Below, piece by piece: positions 17,865-26,587 of a DNA stretch of 64,000 bases. Each line of letters begins with the position of its first letter. The first letter of the stretch is position 1. The notes beneath the pieces were generated by a model. It saw only the letters and a program-made list of their open reading frames with translations. It did no database searches and was not told the origin of the DNA. The translations under genes and the position numbers were made by a program. Origin of the DNA: Mesorhizobium sp. DCY119 (lineage in GTDB: Bacteria; Pseudomonadota; Alphaproteobacteria; Rhizobiales; Rhizobiaceae); assembly GCF_003590645.1 (NCBI RefSeq), contig NZ_CP031834.1:3534501-3598500 (forward strand), in the 5' to 3' direction.

Positions 17865-20800
17865 GCTTCTCAGACATCTTCATCCGCCGCCCCGTCCTGT
17901 CGACGGTGGTTGCCTTCATGATCCTGCTGCTTGGCTTCCAGGGCATCTTCAACCTTTCGGTGCGCGAGTATCCTGAGGTCGAGGAGACCGTGATCACCAT
18001 CACGACGCCTTACGCGGGCGCCAGCGCCGATCTCATCCAGGGCTTCATCACCGCGCCGATCGCTTCCGCCGTCTCGACGACGGAAAACATCGACTACGTC
18101 ACGTCGCAGAGCCGCCCTTCGGCCAGCGTCGTGACCGTGCAGATGAAGCTCGGCTCAAACCCAGACGTTGCGCTCACCGAGGTCATGTCCAAGGTGCAGC
18201 AGGTCAAGAGCCAGCTTCCGACGGCCGCAGAAGACCCGACGATCGTCAAGGGAACGGGCCAGCAGTTTGCGATCATGTATCTGGCGCTGCAGAACCCCAA
18301 CATGACGTCGGAGCAGCTTACCGAATATATCGAACGCGTCATCCGCCCACGCGTGTCGACCATCCAGGGCGTCGCCGAAGTTCAGGTTCTGGGTGCTGCA
18401 AACTATTCGATGCGCGTGTGGATCGACCCGATCAAGCTTGCCGCGCGCGGCCTGACGGCGGCAGAAGTACTGAGCGCGATCAATTCCTCGAACTTCCTTG
18501 CCGCCCCCGGCAAGACCAAGAACGAATACGTCGCCTATTCGATCACCATGAAGTCGACGCTGCAAACGCCGGAGGCCTTCGGCGCCCTGCCCCTGCGTTC
18601 CGACAGCGAAAGCGTGGTGCGGCTACGCGATGTTGCGGACGTGGAACTCGGCGCGGAAAGCACCGACACCGTCGTCAATTTCGACGGCAAGCCCGGCACT
18701 TTCATCGGCATATTCCCGACGCCGGCGGCAAATCCGCTGGACACGGCAGCAGCCGTGGTCAAGGAACTGCCGGCGCTTCAGGAGAGCCTGCCGCAGGGCA
18801 TGACCATCACGATGGTCTATGATGCGACGCAGACCATCAGCGCCTCGATCGAGGAAGTGTTCAAGACGATCGGCGAAGCCGTCGCTATCGTCATCGTTGT
18901 CATCCTGCTCTTCCTCGGCTCGTTCCGCTCGGTGCTGATGCCGGTGGTCACGATCCCGCTCTCGCTGATCGGCGTGTGCGCCATCCTTCTGGCGATGGGC
19001 TATTCCATCAATCTCCTTTCGCTTCTGGCCATGGTTCTCGCCATCGGCCTTGTCGTCGACGACGCCATCGTCGTGGTGGAAAATATCCACCGCCACATGG
19101 AAGAAGGCCTGACGCCGATGCAGTCGGCATTCAAAGGCATGCGCGAGATTTTCTCGCCGGTGGTCGCCATGACCATCACGCTTGCCGCCGTGTTCGCGCC
19201 GCTGGCCTTCACTGGCGGTCTGACCGGCTCGCTGTTTCGCGAATTCGCCGTAACGCTCGCGGGTGCTGTGGTCATTTCCGGTTTCGTCGCAGTCACCATC
19301 ACGCCGATGATGGCGGCGCGCATCCTGAAACCAGGCCATGGCAAATTCCAGGACTGGGTCGATAGAACCTTCGACAACATCGCCAACCGCTATGAGCGGC
19401 TGGTCTCCGGTTCGCTGAAATACCGTCCGGTGACCTTGATGATCGTCATCGCGCTGGTCAGCGTTACTGGTTTCATGTTCATGAAGACCTCCAGCGAGCT
19501 GGCGCCTGAGGAAGATTCCGGCGCGCTGTTCTCGCTTGTCACGGCGCCCCGCTACGCGACGACGGATTACACCAGCCTTTATACCGACCAGATACGCGAT
19601 CTGACCAAGGACCTGCCTGAAGTTCGGGTGAACTTCTCGATCGTCGGTCTTGGTGGGGCTACGAACAGCGCATTCTCGATCTGGGGCCTGAAGGATTGGG
19701 CCGATCGTGACCGGTCACAGAACGAGATCAAGACCGATATCCAGAACCGCCTGAAGAAGGTGGCCGGCGTCGAAGCGCTCGTCTTCGCGCCACCGTCCCT
19801 TCCCGGCGCGGGCGGTGGCTTGCCGATCTCGATGGTGATCCAGTCGACCGGCGACCCGAGCCAGGTCTACGAGATCGCCGAGCAGATCAAGCAGAAGGCG
19901 CAAGCCTCCGGCCGCTTCATCGTCGTCCAGAATTCACTGAATTTCGATGCGCCGCAGGTGACAGTCACCGTCGATCGTGACCGCGCGGCTGCCCTCAACG
20001 TGCCGATCAGCGATATCGGCACGACGCTCGGCCTGCTTGTCGGTGGGGCCAAGGTCGCCCAGTTCGACCGCGACTCCAACAGCTACGACATCATTCCGCA
20101 GGTGCCGGACAAGTACCGCAACAACCCCGAAAAGCTCGGCGAGTTCTACATTCGCAGTGTGTCCGGCGAGATGGTGCCGCTTTCGGCTGTCGTGAAGATC
20201 ACGACGAACGCCTCACCGTCGTCGATCGATCAGTTCAACCAGTTGAACTCGGCGACGATTTCGGCGCTTCCGGTGCCGGGCGTGACGACTGGCACCGGCT
20301 TGCAGACGATCGAGGACATCGCCCGGCCGCTGCTGCCGACGGGCTTTTTCACCGACTATTCGGGCCAGTCCCGTCTCGAGAAGGAGCAAGGCAGCACGAT
20401 CATCATCGCCTTCGCGCTGGCCGTCGTCGTGATCTATCTGGTTCTGGCAGCACAGTTCGAAAGCTTCCGCGACCCGCTGATCATCATGATGTCGGTGCCG
20501 CTGTCGATCTTCGGCGCCATCATCCCGCTCAATCTCGGGCTTGGTACGCTGAATATCTACACGCAGGTCGGCCTGATCACGCTGATCGGCCTGATCACCA
20601 AGCACGGCATCCTGCTGGTGGAGTTCGCCAACCAGCAGCGGGAAGAGCATGGGCTGTCGCGGAGCGCGGCGATCATCGCCTCGGCCAAGGTGCGCCTGCG
20701 CCCGATCCTGATGACCACGGCCGCCATGGCGCTCGGCGTCGTGCCGCTCATCCTCGCCGCAGGCGCAGGTGCCGCCGCACGTTACTCCATGGGCCTGGTG

Positions 20801-20941
20801 ATCTTCTCGGGCATCCTGATCGGCACGACCTTCACCCTGTTCGTGGTGCCGATGTTCTACACCTTCCTGTCGGCGAAGGACGTCGTTCACCGCGATGGCC
20901 TGGAACACACCCCCAACGCCGAACCCGTGCCTCACGCCTGA
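17861..20941 (+). CDS. RND multidrug efflux permease (HAE1-type)
   Basis: This is an inner-membrane proton-driven exporter of the AcrB/MexF class. Features are an N-terminal IRRPVLSTVVAFMILLLGFQG helix, two large periplasmic loops, and 12 predicted transmembrane helices. The proton-relay pair Asp400-Asp401 lies in the GLVVDDAIVVVENI motif of helix 4. The second half repeats the fold (ITKHGILLVEFANQQRE, GVVPLILAAGAGAAAR). At 1026 aa it has the normal size. It starts inside the adaptor stop (ATGA overlap), so it is translationally coupled, and it is probably controlled by the divergent TetR. The substrate is not predictable. Confidence 0.94.
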   Translation: MSFSDIFIRRPVLSTVVAFMILLLGFQGIFNLSVREYPEVEETVITITTPYAGASADLIQGFITAPIASAVSTTENIDYVTSQSRPSASVVTVQMKLGSNPDVALTEVMSKVQQVKSQLPTAAEDPTIVKGTGQQFAIMYLALQNPNMTSEQLTEYIERVIRPRVSTIQGVAEVQVLGAANYSMRVWIDPIKLAARGLTAAEVLSAINSSNFLAAPGKTKNEYVAYSITMKSTLQTPEAFGALPLRSDSESVVRLRDVADVELGAESTDTVVNFDGKPGTFIGIFPTPAANPLDTAAAVVKELPALQESLPQGMTITMVYDATQTISASIEEVFKTIGEAVAIVIVVILLFLGSFRSVLMPVVTIPLSLIGVCAILLAMGYSINLLSLLAMVLAIGLVVDDAIVVVENIHRHMEEGLTPMQSAFKGMREIFSPVVAMTITLAAVFAPLAFTGGLTGSLFREFAVTLAGAVVISGFVAVTITPMMAARILKPGHGKFQDWVDRTFDNIANRYERLVSGSLKYRPVTLMIVIALVSVTGFMFMKTSSELAPEEDSGALFSLVTAPRYATTDYTSLYTDQIRDLTKDLPEVRVNFSIVGLGGATNSAFSIWGLKDWADRDRSQNEIKTDIQNRLKKVAGVEALVFAPPSLPGAGGGLPISMVIQSTGDPSQVYEIAEQIKQKAQASGRFIVVQNSLNFDAPQVTVTVDRDRAAALNVPISDIGTTLGLLVGGAKVAQFDRDSNSYDIIPQVPDKYRNNPEKLGEFYIRSVSGEMVPLSAVVKITTNASPSSIDQFNQLNSATISALPVPGVTTGTGLQTIEDIARPLLPTGFFTDYSGQSRLEKEQGSTIIIAFALAVVVIYLVLAAQFESFRDPLIIMMSVPLSIFGAIIPLNLGLGTLNIYTQVGLITLIGLITKHGILLVEFANQQREEHGLSRSAAIIASAKVRLRPILMTTAAMALGVVPLILAAGAGAAARYSMGLVIFSGILIGTTFTLFVVPMFYTFLSAKDVVHRDGLEHTPNAEPVPHA

Positions 20942-20964
20942 TCGTTCGGCAAAGACAGGCCCAA

Positions 20965-20997
20965 CAAAAAATCCGCGGCAAGTCCGCGGATTTTTGC
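20965..20997 (+). terminator. Terminator of the RND operon
   Basis: AAAAATCCGCGG and CCGCGGATTTTT form a perfect stem around a short loop 25 bp after the pump stop, with A and T tracts on both sides. Confidence 0.9.
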
Positions 20998-21100
20998 TAT
21001 GTGGCGGCAAATATCTTTTTAGACGCAACTCCGGACGGAAAACCGCTACACACTTTTCCTGGAATTGCTCGAATGACGCCCGCAATCCAAGAGTATCGCC

Positions 21101-22213
21101 ATGCCGAAACGCCCGCCGCTAACCCCGCTTATCGCCGCCCTGCCCTCGACGGTTCCGTTCGTCGGCCCGGAGGCGCAGCAGCGAGCCAGCGGGCGCAGTT
21201 TCCGCGCCCGCATCGGCGCCAATGAAAGCAGCTTCGGCCCTGCGCCCAGCGTCATTGCCGCCATGGACGAAGCCGCGCCCGGCATGTGGATGTATTGCGA
21301 TCCCGACAATCACGATTTGAAGGTCGCGCTGGCAAAGCATCTCGGCGTCGAGCTGAAGAATGTCGTCGTCGGCCAGGGCATAGACGGCCTGCTCAACATC
21401 GTGGTGCGGCTCTATATCTCGGCGGGCGATGCCGTCGTCACCTCGCTCGGCGCCTACCCGACCTTCAACTTCCATGTCGCGGCCAGTGGCGGACGTCTGG
21501 TGACCGTGCCTTACGAGGACGACCGGGAGAGCCTCGACGGCCTGCTGGCAGCCGTGCGGCGCGAAAAGGCGCCGATGGTCTACCTCTCCAACCCCGACAA
21601 CCCCATGGGAACCTGGTGGGAAGCGACCGAGATCGAGCGCTTCATCGCGGCATTGCCCGAGACGACCATGCTCATTCTCGACGAAGCCTATGGCGAGACC
21701 GGCCCGGCCTCGGCACTACCGCCGATCGACGTGTCGCGCCCCAATGTGCTGAGGATGCGCACCTTCTCCAAGGCCTACGGCCTTGCCGGCCTGCGCTGCG
21801 GCTACGCCGTCGGCGAAGAAGAAACCATCGCCGACTTCGAAAAGATCCGCGACCACTACGGCGTCAGCCGCATGGCCCAGATCGCCGGCGTGGCAGCCCT
21901 TGCCGATCAGGATTATCTCAAGACTGTCGCAAACAAAGTCGCAGCAGGACGCGACCGCATTTCCGCCATCGCCCGCGACAACGGGCTAGAGCCGATAGCG
22001 TCCGCCACCAATTTCGTGACCATCGATTGCAAGGCCGATGCCGATTTTGCCCTGAAGGTGATGCAGAATCTGCTCGCCCGCGACGTCTTCATCCGCAAGC
22101 CGATGGCGCCTGTGCTGAACCGCTGCATCCGGGTCAGCGTCGGTTTGGATCATGAACTTGATGTCTTCGCGGAAGAACTGCCGAAGGCCTTGGCGGCGGC
22201 ACGGGCCGGGTAA
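21101..22213 (+). CDS. PLP-dependent aminotransferase, histidinol-phosphate aminotransferase-like
   Basis: A fold-type I aminotransferase of the HisC branch, 370 aa. The PLP lysine is Lys224 in RTFSKAYGLAGLR. Other signatures are SNPDNPMGTW (cofactor Asn), LILDEAYGE (Asp), RCGYAVG and the C-terminal RVSVG with the substrate-carboxylate Arg. The nonstandard N-terminus (PKRPPLTPLIAALPSTVPFVGPE) and the lack of other his genes nearby leave the substrate open. It could be histidinol phosphate or an aromatic amino acid. It is convergent with the glycerol operon and has its own terminator. Confidence 0.88.
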   Translation: MPKRPPLTPLIAALPSTVPFVGPEAQQRASGRSFRARIGANESSFGPAPSVIAAMDEAAPGMWMYCDPDNHDLKVALAKHLGVELKNVVVGQGIDGLLNIVVRLYISAGDAVVTSLGAYPTFNFHVAASGGRLVTVPYEDDRESLDGLLAAVRREKAPMVYLSNPDNPMGTWWEATEIERFIAALPETTMLILDEAYGETGPASALPPIDVSRPNVLRMRTFSKAYGLAGLRCGYAVGEEETIADFEKIRDHYGVSRMAQIAGVAALADQDYLKTVANKVAAGRDRISAIARDNGLEPIASATNFVTIDCKADADFALKVMQNLLARDVFIRKPMAPVLNRCIRVSVGLDHELDVFAEELPKALAAARAG

Positions 22214-22230
22214 GCGTTCGCAGCAAAAAT

Positions 22231-22256
22231 AAAGGCGGCCGAAGCCGCCTCGTTTC
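22231..22256 (+). terminator. Terminator of the aminotransferase gene
   Basis: AGGCGGC-CGAA-GCCGCCT is a 7-bp GC stem with a CGAA tetraloop followed by CGTTT. It lies 20 bp after the aminotransferase stop. Confidence 0.75.
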
Positions 22257-22270
22257 ATATCCAAGTGTAG

Positions 22271-22320
22271 ACAGCCCCTCACCCTTACCCTCTCCCCGTG
22301 AAGAACGGGGAGAGGGAGGC
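22271..22320. repeat. Palindromic interspersed repeat between convergent genes
   Basis: CCCTCTCCCCGT and ACGGGGAGAGGG (22288-22299 and 22305-22316) form perfect 12-bp arms around GAAGA, within a CCCCTCACCCTTACC flank. This CTCCCC/GGGGAG palindrome is a dispersed Rhizobiales repeat and is of the same general kind as the one inside mccA. It may also terminate the glp operon, whose last stop is at 22335. Confidence 0.75.
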
Positions 22321-22334
22321 GTGAGCGTTGGAGC

Positions 22335-24074
22335 TTACTTCTGCCAGCTCTTGACCAGTTCGTCGTAGTTGATGGTCTGGGGCTTTTCCTTTTCGTTCTC
22401 GATCTTGAGCTGCGGCGCGAGGTTGCCCTTGGAAACGGCATCCTTGTTCCAGAAGTCGAGATCGTGCTCTTCGGCCATCTTGGGTCCGATATCGCCCTGA
22501 ACGCCGGCGCGTTCGAGGCGCTCCATCACCTTTTCCTGCTCGCCGCAGAGCGAGTCCATGGCTTCCTGCGCCGTCTTTGCGCCTGATGCCGCATCGCCGA
22601 TCGCTTGCCACCAGAGCTGTGCCAGCTTCGGATAGTCCGGCACGTTGGTGCCCGTCGGCGACCACTGGACGCGCGCCGGCGAACGGTAGAACTCGATCAG
22701 GCCGCCGAGTTGCGGAGCCCGTTCGGTGAAGCTCTTGTCCTGGATGGTGCTCTCGCGGATGAAGGTGAGGCCAACATGGCTCTTCTTCACGTCCACGGTC
22801 TTGGAGGTCACGAACTGCGCATAGAGCCATGCGGCCTTGGCGCGATCGTCAGGCGTCGACTTCATCAGCGTCCAGGAACCCACGTCCTGGTAGCCGAGTT
22901 TCATGCCGTCCTTCCAGTAGACGCCATGCGGGCTCGGAGCCATGCGCCATTTCGGCGTGCCGTCCTCGTTCATCACCGGCAGGCCGGGCTTGACCATGTC
23001 GGCGGTGAAGGCGGTGTACCAGAATATCTGCTGTGCGATGTTTCCCTGCGCCGGCACGGGGCCGGATTCGGAGAAGGTCATGCCCTGGGCTTCGGCCGGT
23101 GCGTAGGCCTTCAGCCAGTCGAGATATTTCTGGATCGAATAGACAGCGGCCGGGCCGTTGGTGTCGCCGCCGCGCGCAACGCAGGAGCCGACCGGGCGCG
23201 AGTTTTCATCGACCTTGATGCCCCATTCGTCGACCGGCAGGCCGTTCGGAATGCCCTTGTCGCCATTGCCGGCCATGGACAGCCAGGCGTCGGTGAACCG
23301 CCAGCCAAGCGACGGGTCCTTCTTGCCGTAGTCCATGTGGCCGAAGACCTTCTTGCCGTCGACGTCACGGCCGGTGAAGAATTCGGCGATGTCCTCATAG
23401 GCCGACCAGTTGACGGGAACGCCGAGGTCGTAGCCATATTTGGCCTTGAAGTCGGCCTTGTTCTTCTCGTCGTTGAACCAGTCGTAGCGGAACCAGTAGA
23501 GGTTGGCGAACTGCTGGTCGGGAAGCTGGTAGAGCTTCTTGTCAGGTGCTGTGGTGAAGGACGTGCCAATGAAATCGGCGAGGTCGAGGCCGGGATTGGT
23601 GACGTCCTTGCCTTCATTGGCCATGAAGTCGGTCAGGTTGCGCACCTGCTGATAGCGCCAGTGGGTGCCGATCAGGTCGGAGTCGTTGACCCAGCCGTCA
23701 TAGAGGTTCTGGCCGGTCTGCATCTGGGTCTGGATCTTTTCGACGACGTCACCCTCCTGGATGATATCGTGAGTCACCTTGATGCCGGTGATCGCGGTGA
23801 ATGCAGGCGCCAGCACATCCGATTCATACTGGTGCGTGGTGATGGCTTCGGAGACGACCTTGATTTCCATGCCGGCAAAAGGCTTGGCGGCATCGATGAA
23901 CCACTGCATTTCCTTTTCCTGATCGGCACGCGGAAGCGACGAGAGATCGCCGATTTCCTTGTCCAGGAAGGTCTTGGCCTCGTCCATGCCGGCATAGGCA
24001 TTGCCTGCGCCGAACAAGAGGACAATGGCGGTCGTAGAAGTCAGTAAGTGCCGTCGCATGTGTTTCCTCCACAA
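22335..24074 (-). CDS. glpV: Glycerol ABC transporter substrate-binding protein
   Basis: A large periplasmic binding protein of 579 aa, or about 574 from the internal start MRRHLLTST. The signal peptide is cut near NAYA-GMDEAK. The size and text (EMQWFIDAAKPFAGMEIKVV, TGTNVPDYPKLAQLWWQAIG) match GlpV of the rhizobial glp system described in R. leguminosarum. It captures glycerol and delivers it to GlpPQ. It is the last gene of the minus-strand operon, after glpU, with a 63-bp gap. Such a gap and a strong own ribosome site are common for highly expressed binding proteins. Confidence 0.92.
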   Translation of the reverse strand: MWRKHMRRHLLTSTTAIVLLFGAGNAYAGMDEAKTFLDKEIGDLSSLPRADQEKEMQWFIDAAKPFAGMEIKVVSEAITTHQYESDVLAPAFTAITGIKVTHDIIQEGDVVEKIQTQMQTGQNLYDGWVNDSDLIGTHWRYQQVRNLTDFMANEGKDVTNPGLDLADFIGTSFTTAPDKKLYQLPDQQFANLYWFRYDWFNDEKNKADFKAKYGYDLGVPVNWSAYEDIAEFFTGRDVDGKKVFGHMDYGKKDPSLGWRFTDAWLSMAGNGDKGIPNGLPVDEWGIKVDENSRPVGSCVARGGDTNGPAAVYSIQKYLDWLKAYAPAEAQGMTFSESGPVPAQGNIAQQIFWYTAFTADMVKPGLPVMNEDGTPKWRMAPSPHGVYWKDGMKLGYQDVGSWTLMKSTPDDRAKAAWLYAQFVTSKTVDVKKSHVGLTFIRESTIQDKSFTERAPQLGGLIEFYRSPARVQWSPTGTNVPDYPKLAQLWWQAIGDAASGAKTAQEAMDSLCGEQEKVMERLERAGVQGDIGPKMAEEHDLDFWNKDAVSKGNLAPQLKIENEKEKPQTINYDELVKSWQK

Positions 24075-24137
24075 AAACAGGTTTTCAAACTTCCTGGAGC
24101 GGCCACCTGCACCCGGCCGTTCCGACTGTTTCCCCCT

Positions 24138-24425
24138 CTATACGTAGCGAAACACCCCCACGGCGTAGACTACGGAGAGAGCGAGAGCCCACCACAGATT
24201 GGGTCCGACGAGACCCAGCCATGCGATATGAATGAAAGCGCTGCCAAGCAGCGAAACGAAGAGGCGATCGCCGCGCGTCGTCTCGAAGCGCAGGATGCCG
24301 ATGCGCGGATTGCCGCCGGGCGAAACATATTCCCAGACGCCCATGCCGACGAGCATCAGGAAGATCGTTGCGAAGAAGGCGGCGGTCGGCCAGGTCCATG
24401 CCATCCATGAGAAGTCGATGTTCAT
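24138..24425 (-). CDS. glpU: Small membrane protein of the glycerol ABC system (DUF2160)
   Basis: A 95-aa inner-membrane protein with three predicted helices: WTWPTAAFFATIFLMLVGMGVW, LFVSLLGSAFIHIAWLGLVG and LALSVVYAVGVFRYV. It matches GlpU of the rhizobial glpSTPQUV cluster. Its biochemical role is not established; it is needed or accessory for glycerol transport by context. Its ATG overlaps the stop of the preceding small gene (ATGA), so it is translationally coupled to it. Confidence 0.88.
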   Translation of the reverse strand: MNIDFSWMAWTWPTAAFFATIFLMLVGMGVWEYVSPGGNPRIGILRFETTRGDRLFVSLLGSAFIHIAWLGLVGPNLWWALALSVVYAVGVFRYV

Positions 24426-24787
24426 GGGCGAGGCTCCGATGTCTTGGCCAAAACCGAGGTCAAGTTGCCATCTAGATCGGCGCGAGCGACGAACTTCATC
24501 AATCCGGACAGGTGCTCGAAAGCATGCCAGGCGACAAGCGTCGTTTCCGGGTCTTCTTGCATGACCTCCGACCTCAGATCGGCCAGGTCGTCCAGAACAT
24601 CGCTCATGGTTGGCTCCGGTGGCTCAGCCGACCCGAAAGCTTCCGAGACAAAGACTGTCCAATACCGATTTTGCGTCACCGGAATGCGGTCGATGCCGGC
24701 CTGCTCGAGCGTTTCAAAAAGCCGGTTGGCCAGCGCTTTCAACTCGCTCACCTCAATCGATGTTTGGTTTGGCTTCATGGCGTCCAT
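24422..24787 (-). CDS. Uncharacterised protein inside the glycerol ABC operon
   Basis: A 121-aa soluble protein, MDAMKPNQTSIEVSELKALA to the end VLAKTSEPRP, that I do not recognise. It is acidic and helical, with no signal peptide, membrane helix or known motif. The start overlaps the glpQ stop by one base (TGATG) and its stop overlaps the glpU start (ATGA), so it is coupled on both sides and surely expressed. The known rhizobial order is glpS-T-P-Q-U-V without it. A conserved Trp/Phe core (YWTVFVSEAF, AWHAFEHLSGLMKFV) suggests a folded regulator or accessory subunit. An in-frame extension to 25174 is a shadow of glpQ. Confidence 0.75.
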   Translation of the reverse strand: MDAMKPNQTSIEVSELKALANRLFETLEQAGIDRIPVTQNRYWTVFVSEAFGSAEPPEPTMSDVLDDLADLRSEVMQEDPETTLVAWHAFEHLSGLMKFVARADLDGNLTSVLAKTSEPRP

Positions 24788-25716
24788 CACACCCTCCCCA
24801 GGGCAAAGCCCTTGGCGATGTAGTTGCGGACGAACCAGATGACGAGAGCGCCGGGGATCAGCGTCAGCACGCCGGCGGCGGCAAGCAGTCCCCAGTCCAT
24901 GCCGGAGGCCGAGACCGTTCGCGTCATGGTCGCGGCGATCGGCTTGGCGTCGGTCGTCGTCAGCGTGCGGGCGATTAGCAGTTCCACCCATGAGAACATG
25001 AAGCAGAAGAAGCAGGCGACGCCGATGCCGCTGGCAATCAGCGGCATGAAGATCTTCACGAAGAAGCGCGGGAAGGAATAGCCGTCGATATAGGCGGTCT
25101 CGTCGATCTCCTTCGGCACGCCCGACATGAAGCCTTCGAGGATCCACACCGCCAGCGGCACGTTGAACAGGCAATGCGCAAGTGCCACCGCGATGTGGGT
25201 GTCGATCAGCCCGAATGCCGAATAGAGCTGGAAGAACGGCAGCGCAAACACCGCCGGCGGCGCCATGCGATTGGTGAGCAGCCAGAAGAACAGGTGCTTG
25301 TCGCCGAGAAAGCGGTAGCGCGAGAAGGCGTATGCCGCAGGCAGAGCCACCGCGACCGAAATCACCATGTTCATGACCACATAGATGATCGAGTTGATGT
25401 AGCCGGAGTACCAGGCTGAATCGGTGAAGATGATGCGGTAGTTCCGCAGCGTCGGCTCATGCGGATAGAGCGTCAGCGACGACACGATCTCGGTGTTGGT
25501 CTTGAAGCTCATATTGATGAGCCAGTAGATCGGCAGCAGCAGGAAGATGATGTAGAGCGTCGGCACGATCCACCACCAGCGCGACTCCTCGCCCCGCCGG
25601 CGCATGCGCCGCTCGATCTCCTGTTTCGACAGGTTGCTTGAAAGCCCGCCTGCCGCCCCGCTGTCGCTGACCGCACCTTCCCGCGCACTGGTCGTCCGTT
25701 CGTTCACGCCCGTCAT
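24787..25716 (-). CDS. glpQ: Glycerol ABC transporter permease (MalG-like)
   Basis: An inner-membrane permease of the MalG/UgpE type, 309 aa. It has a long polar N-terminal tail (about 45 residues) and about six helices. The EAA loop reads EGFMSGVPKEIDETAYIDGYSFPRFFVKIFMPL, where the ATPases dock. With glpP it forms the channel for glycerol. The start lies one base after the glpP stop region and its own stop overlaps the next small gene. Confidence 0.92.
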   Translation of the reverse strand: MTGVNERTTSAREGAVSDSGAAGGLSSNLSKQEIERRMRRRGEESRWWWIVPTLYIIFLLLPIYWLINMSFKTNTEIVSSLTLYPHEPTLRNYRIIFTDSAWYSGYINSIIYVVMNMVISVAVALPAAYAFSRYRFLGDKHLFFWLLTNRMAPPAVFALPFFQLYSAFGLIDTHIAVALAHCLFNVPLAVWILEGFMSGVPKEIDETAYIDGYSFPRFFVKIFMPLIASGIGVACFFCFMFSWVELLIARTLTTTDAKPIAATMTRTVSASGMDWGLLAAAGVLTLIPGALVIWFVRNYIAKGFALGRV

Positions 25717-25717
25717 C

Positions 25718-26584
25718 TCAGCGCCCCGCGTCGTAGTTGGTCATGACTGTGTAGAACACCCATGACAGCAGCAGGATGATCAGGAAGTAGACAAGCGACA
25801 TTGCCGCCGCCGGTCCGAGGTCGAACTGGCCAAGCGCCATCTTGACCAGGTCGATCGACAGGAAGGTCGTGGAGTTGCCAGGCCCGCCGCCGGTCACGAC
25901 AAAGGGCTCGGTGTAAATCATGAAACTATCCATGAAGCGCAGCAGAACCGCGATCAGAAGCACACGCTGCATCTTGGGCAACTGGATGTAGCGGAACACG
26001 GCCCAACGCGATGCGCCATCGATCTTTGCCGCCTGGTAAAAGGCGTCGGGGATCGAGACCAGACCGGCATAGCAGAGCAGCACGACGAGGCTCGTCCAGT
26101 GCCAGACATCCATGACAATGACGGTGACCCAGGCATCGAACGGGTCGCGCACGTAGTTGTAGTCGATACCGATCCGGTTGAGATAATAGCCGAGCAAGCC
26201 GATATCGCCGCGCCCGAACACCTGCCAGATGGTGCCGACGACGTTCCAAGGGATCAGCAGCGGCAGCGCCATCAGCACGAGGCAGACCGGCACGCCCCAG
26301 CCCTTCCTCGGCATGTTCAGCGCAATGAGGATGCCCAGCGGCACCTCGATCGCCAGGATGATGCCGGAAAATACCAGGTTGCGGCCAATCGCGGCCCAGA
26401 ACCGGCTCGATGACAGCAACTCCTGGAACCATTCGGTTCCGGCCCAGAAGAACTGGTTGTTGCCGAAGGTGTCCTGCACGGAATAGTTCACGACCGTCAT
26501 CAAGGGGATGACCGCGGAGAATGCCACAAGCACCAACACAGGCAGCACCAGGAACCAGGCCTTGTTGTTCAAGGTCTTTTCCAT
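25718..26584 (-). CDS. glpP: Glycerol ABC transporter permease (MalF-like)
   Basis: An inner-membrane permease of 288 aa with about six transmembrane helices (first one WFLVLPVLVLVAFSAVIPLM). Its EAA loop is SIPDAFYQAAKIDGASRWAVFRYIQLPKM. It pairs with glpQ. It starts 3 bp after the glpT stop, within the same transcript as the ATPase genes. Confidence 0.92.
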   Translation of the reverse strand: MEKTLNNKAWFLVLPVLVLVAFSAVIPLMTVVNYSVQDTFGNNQFFWAGTEWFQELLSSSRFWAAIGRNLVFSGIILAIEVPLGILIALNMPRKGWGVPVCLVLMALPLLIPWNVVGTIWQVFGRGDIGLLGYYLNRIGIDYNYVRDPFDAWVTVIVMDVWHWTSLVVLLCYAGLVSIPDAFYQAAKIDGASRWAVFRYIQLPKMQRVLLIAVLLRFMDSFMIYTEPFVVTGGGPGNSTTFLSIDLVKMALGQFDLGPAAAMSLVYFLIILLLSWVFYTVMTNYDAGR

Positions 26585-26587
26585 GGG

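Noticed and set aside
22605-24047. 480-codon plus-strand open frame opposite glpV
   Set aside because: Antisense shadow; the minus-strand reading is a clear GlpV binding protein with a signal peptide.
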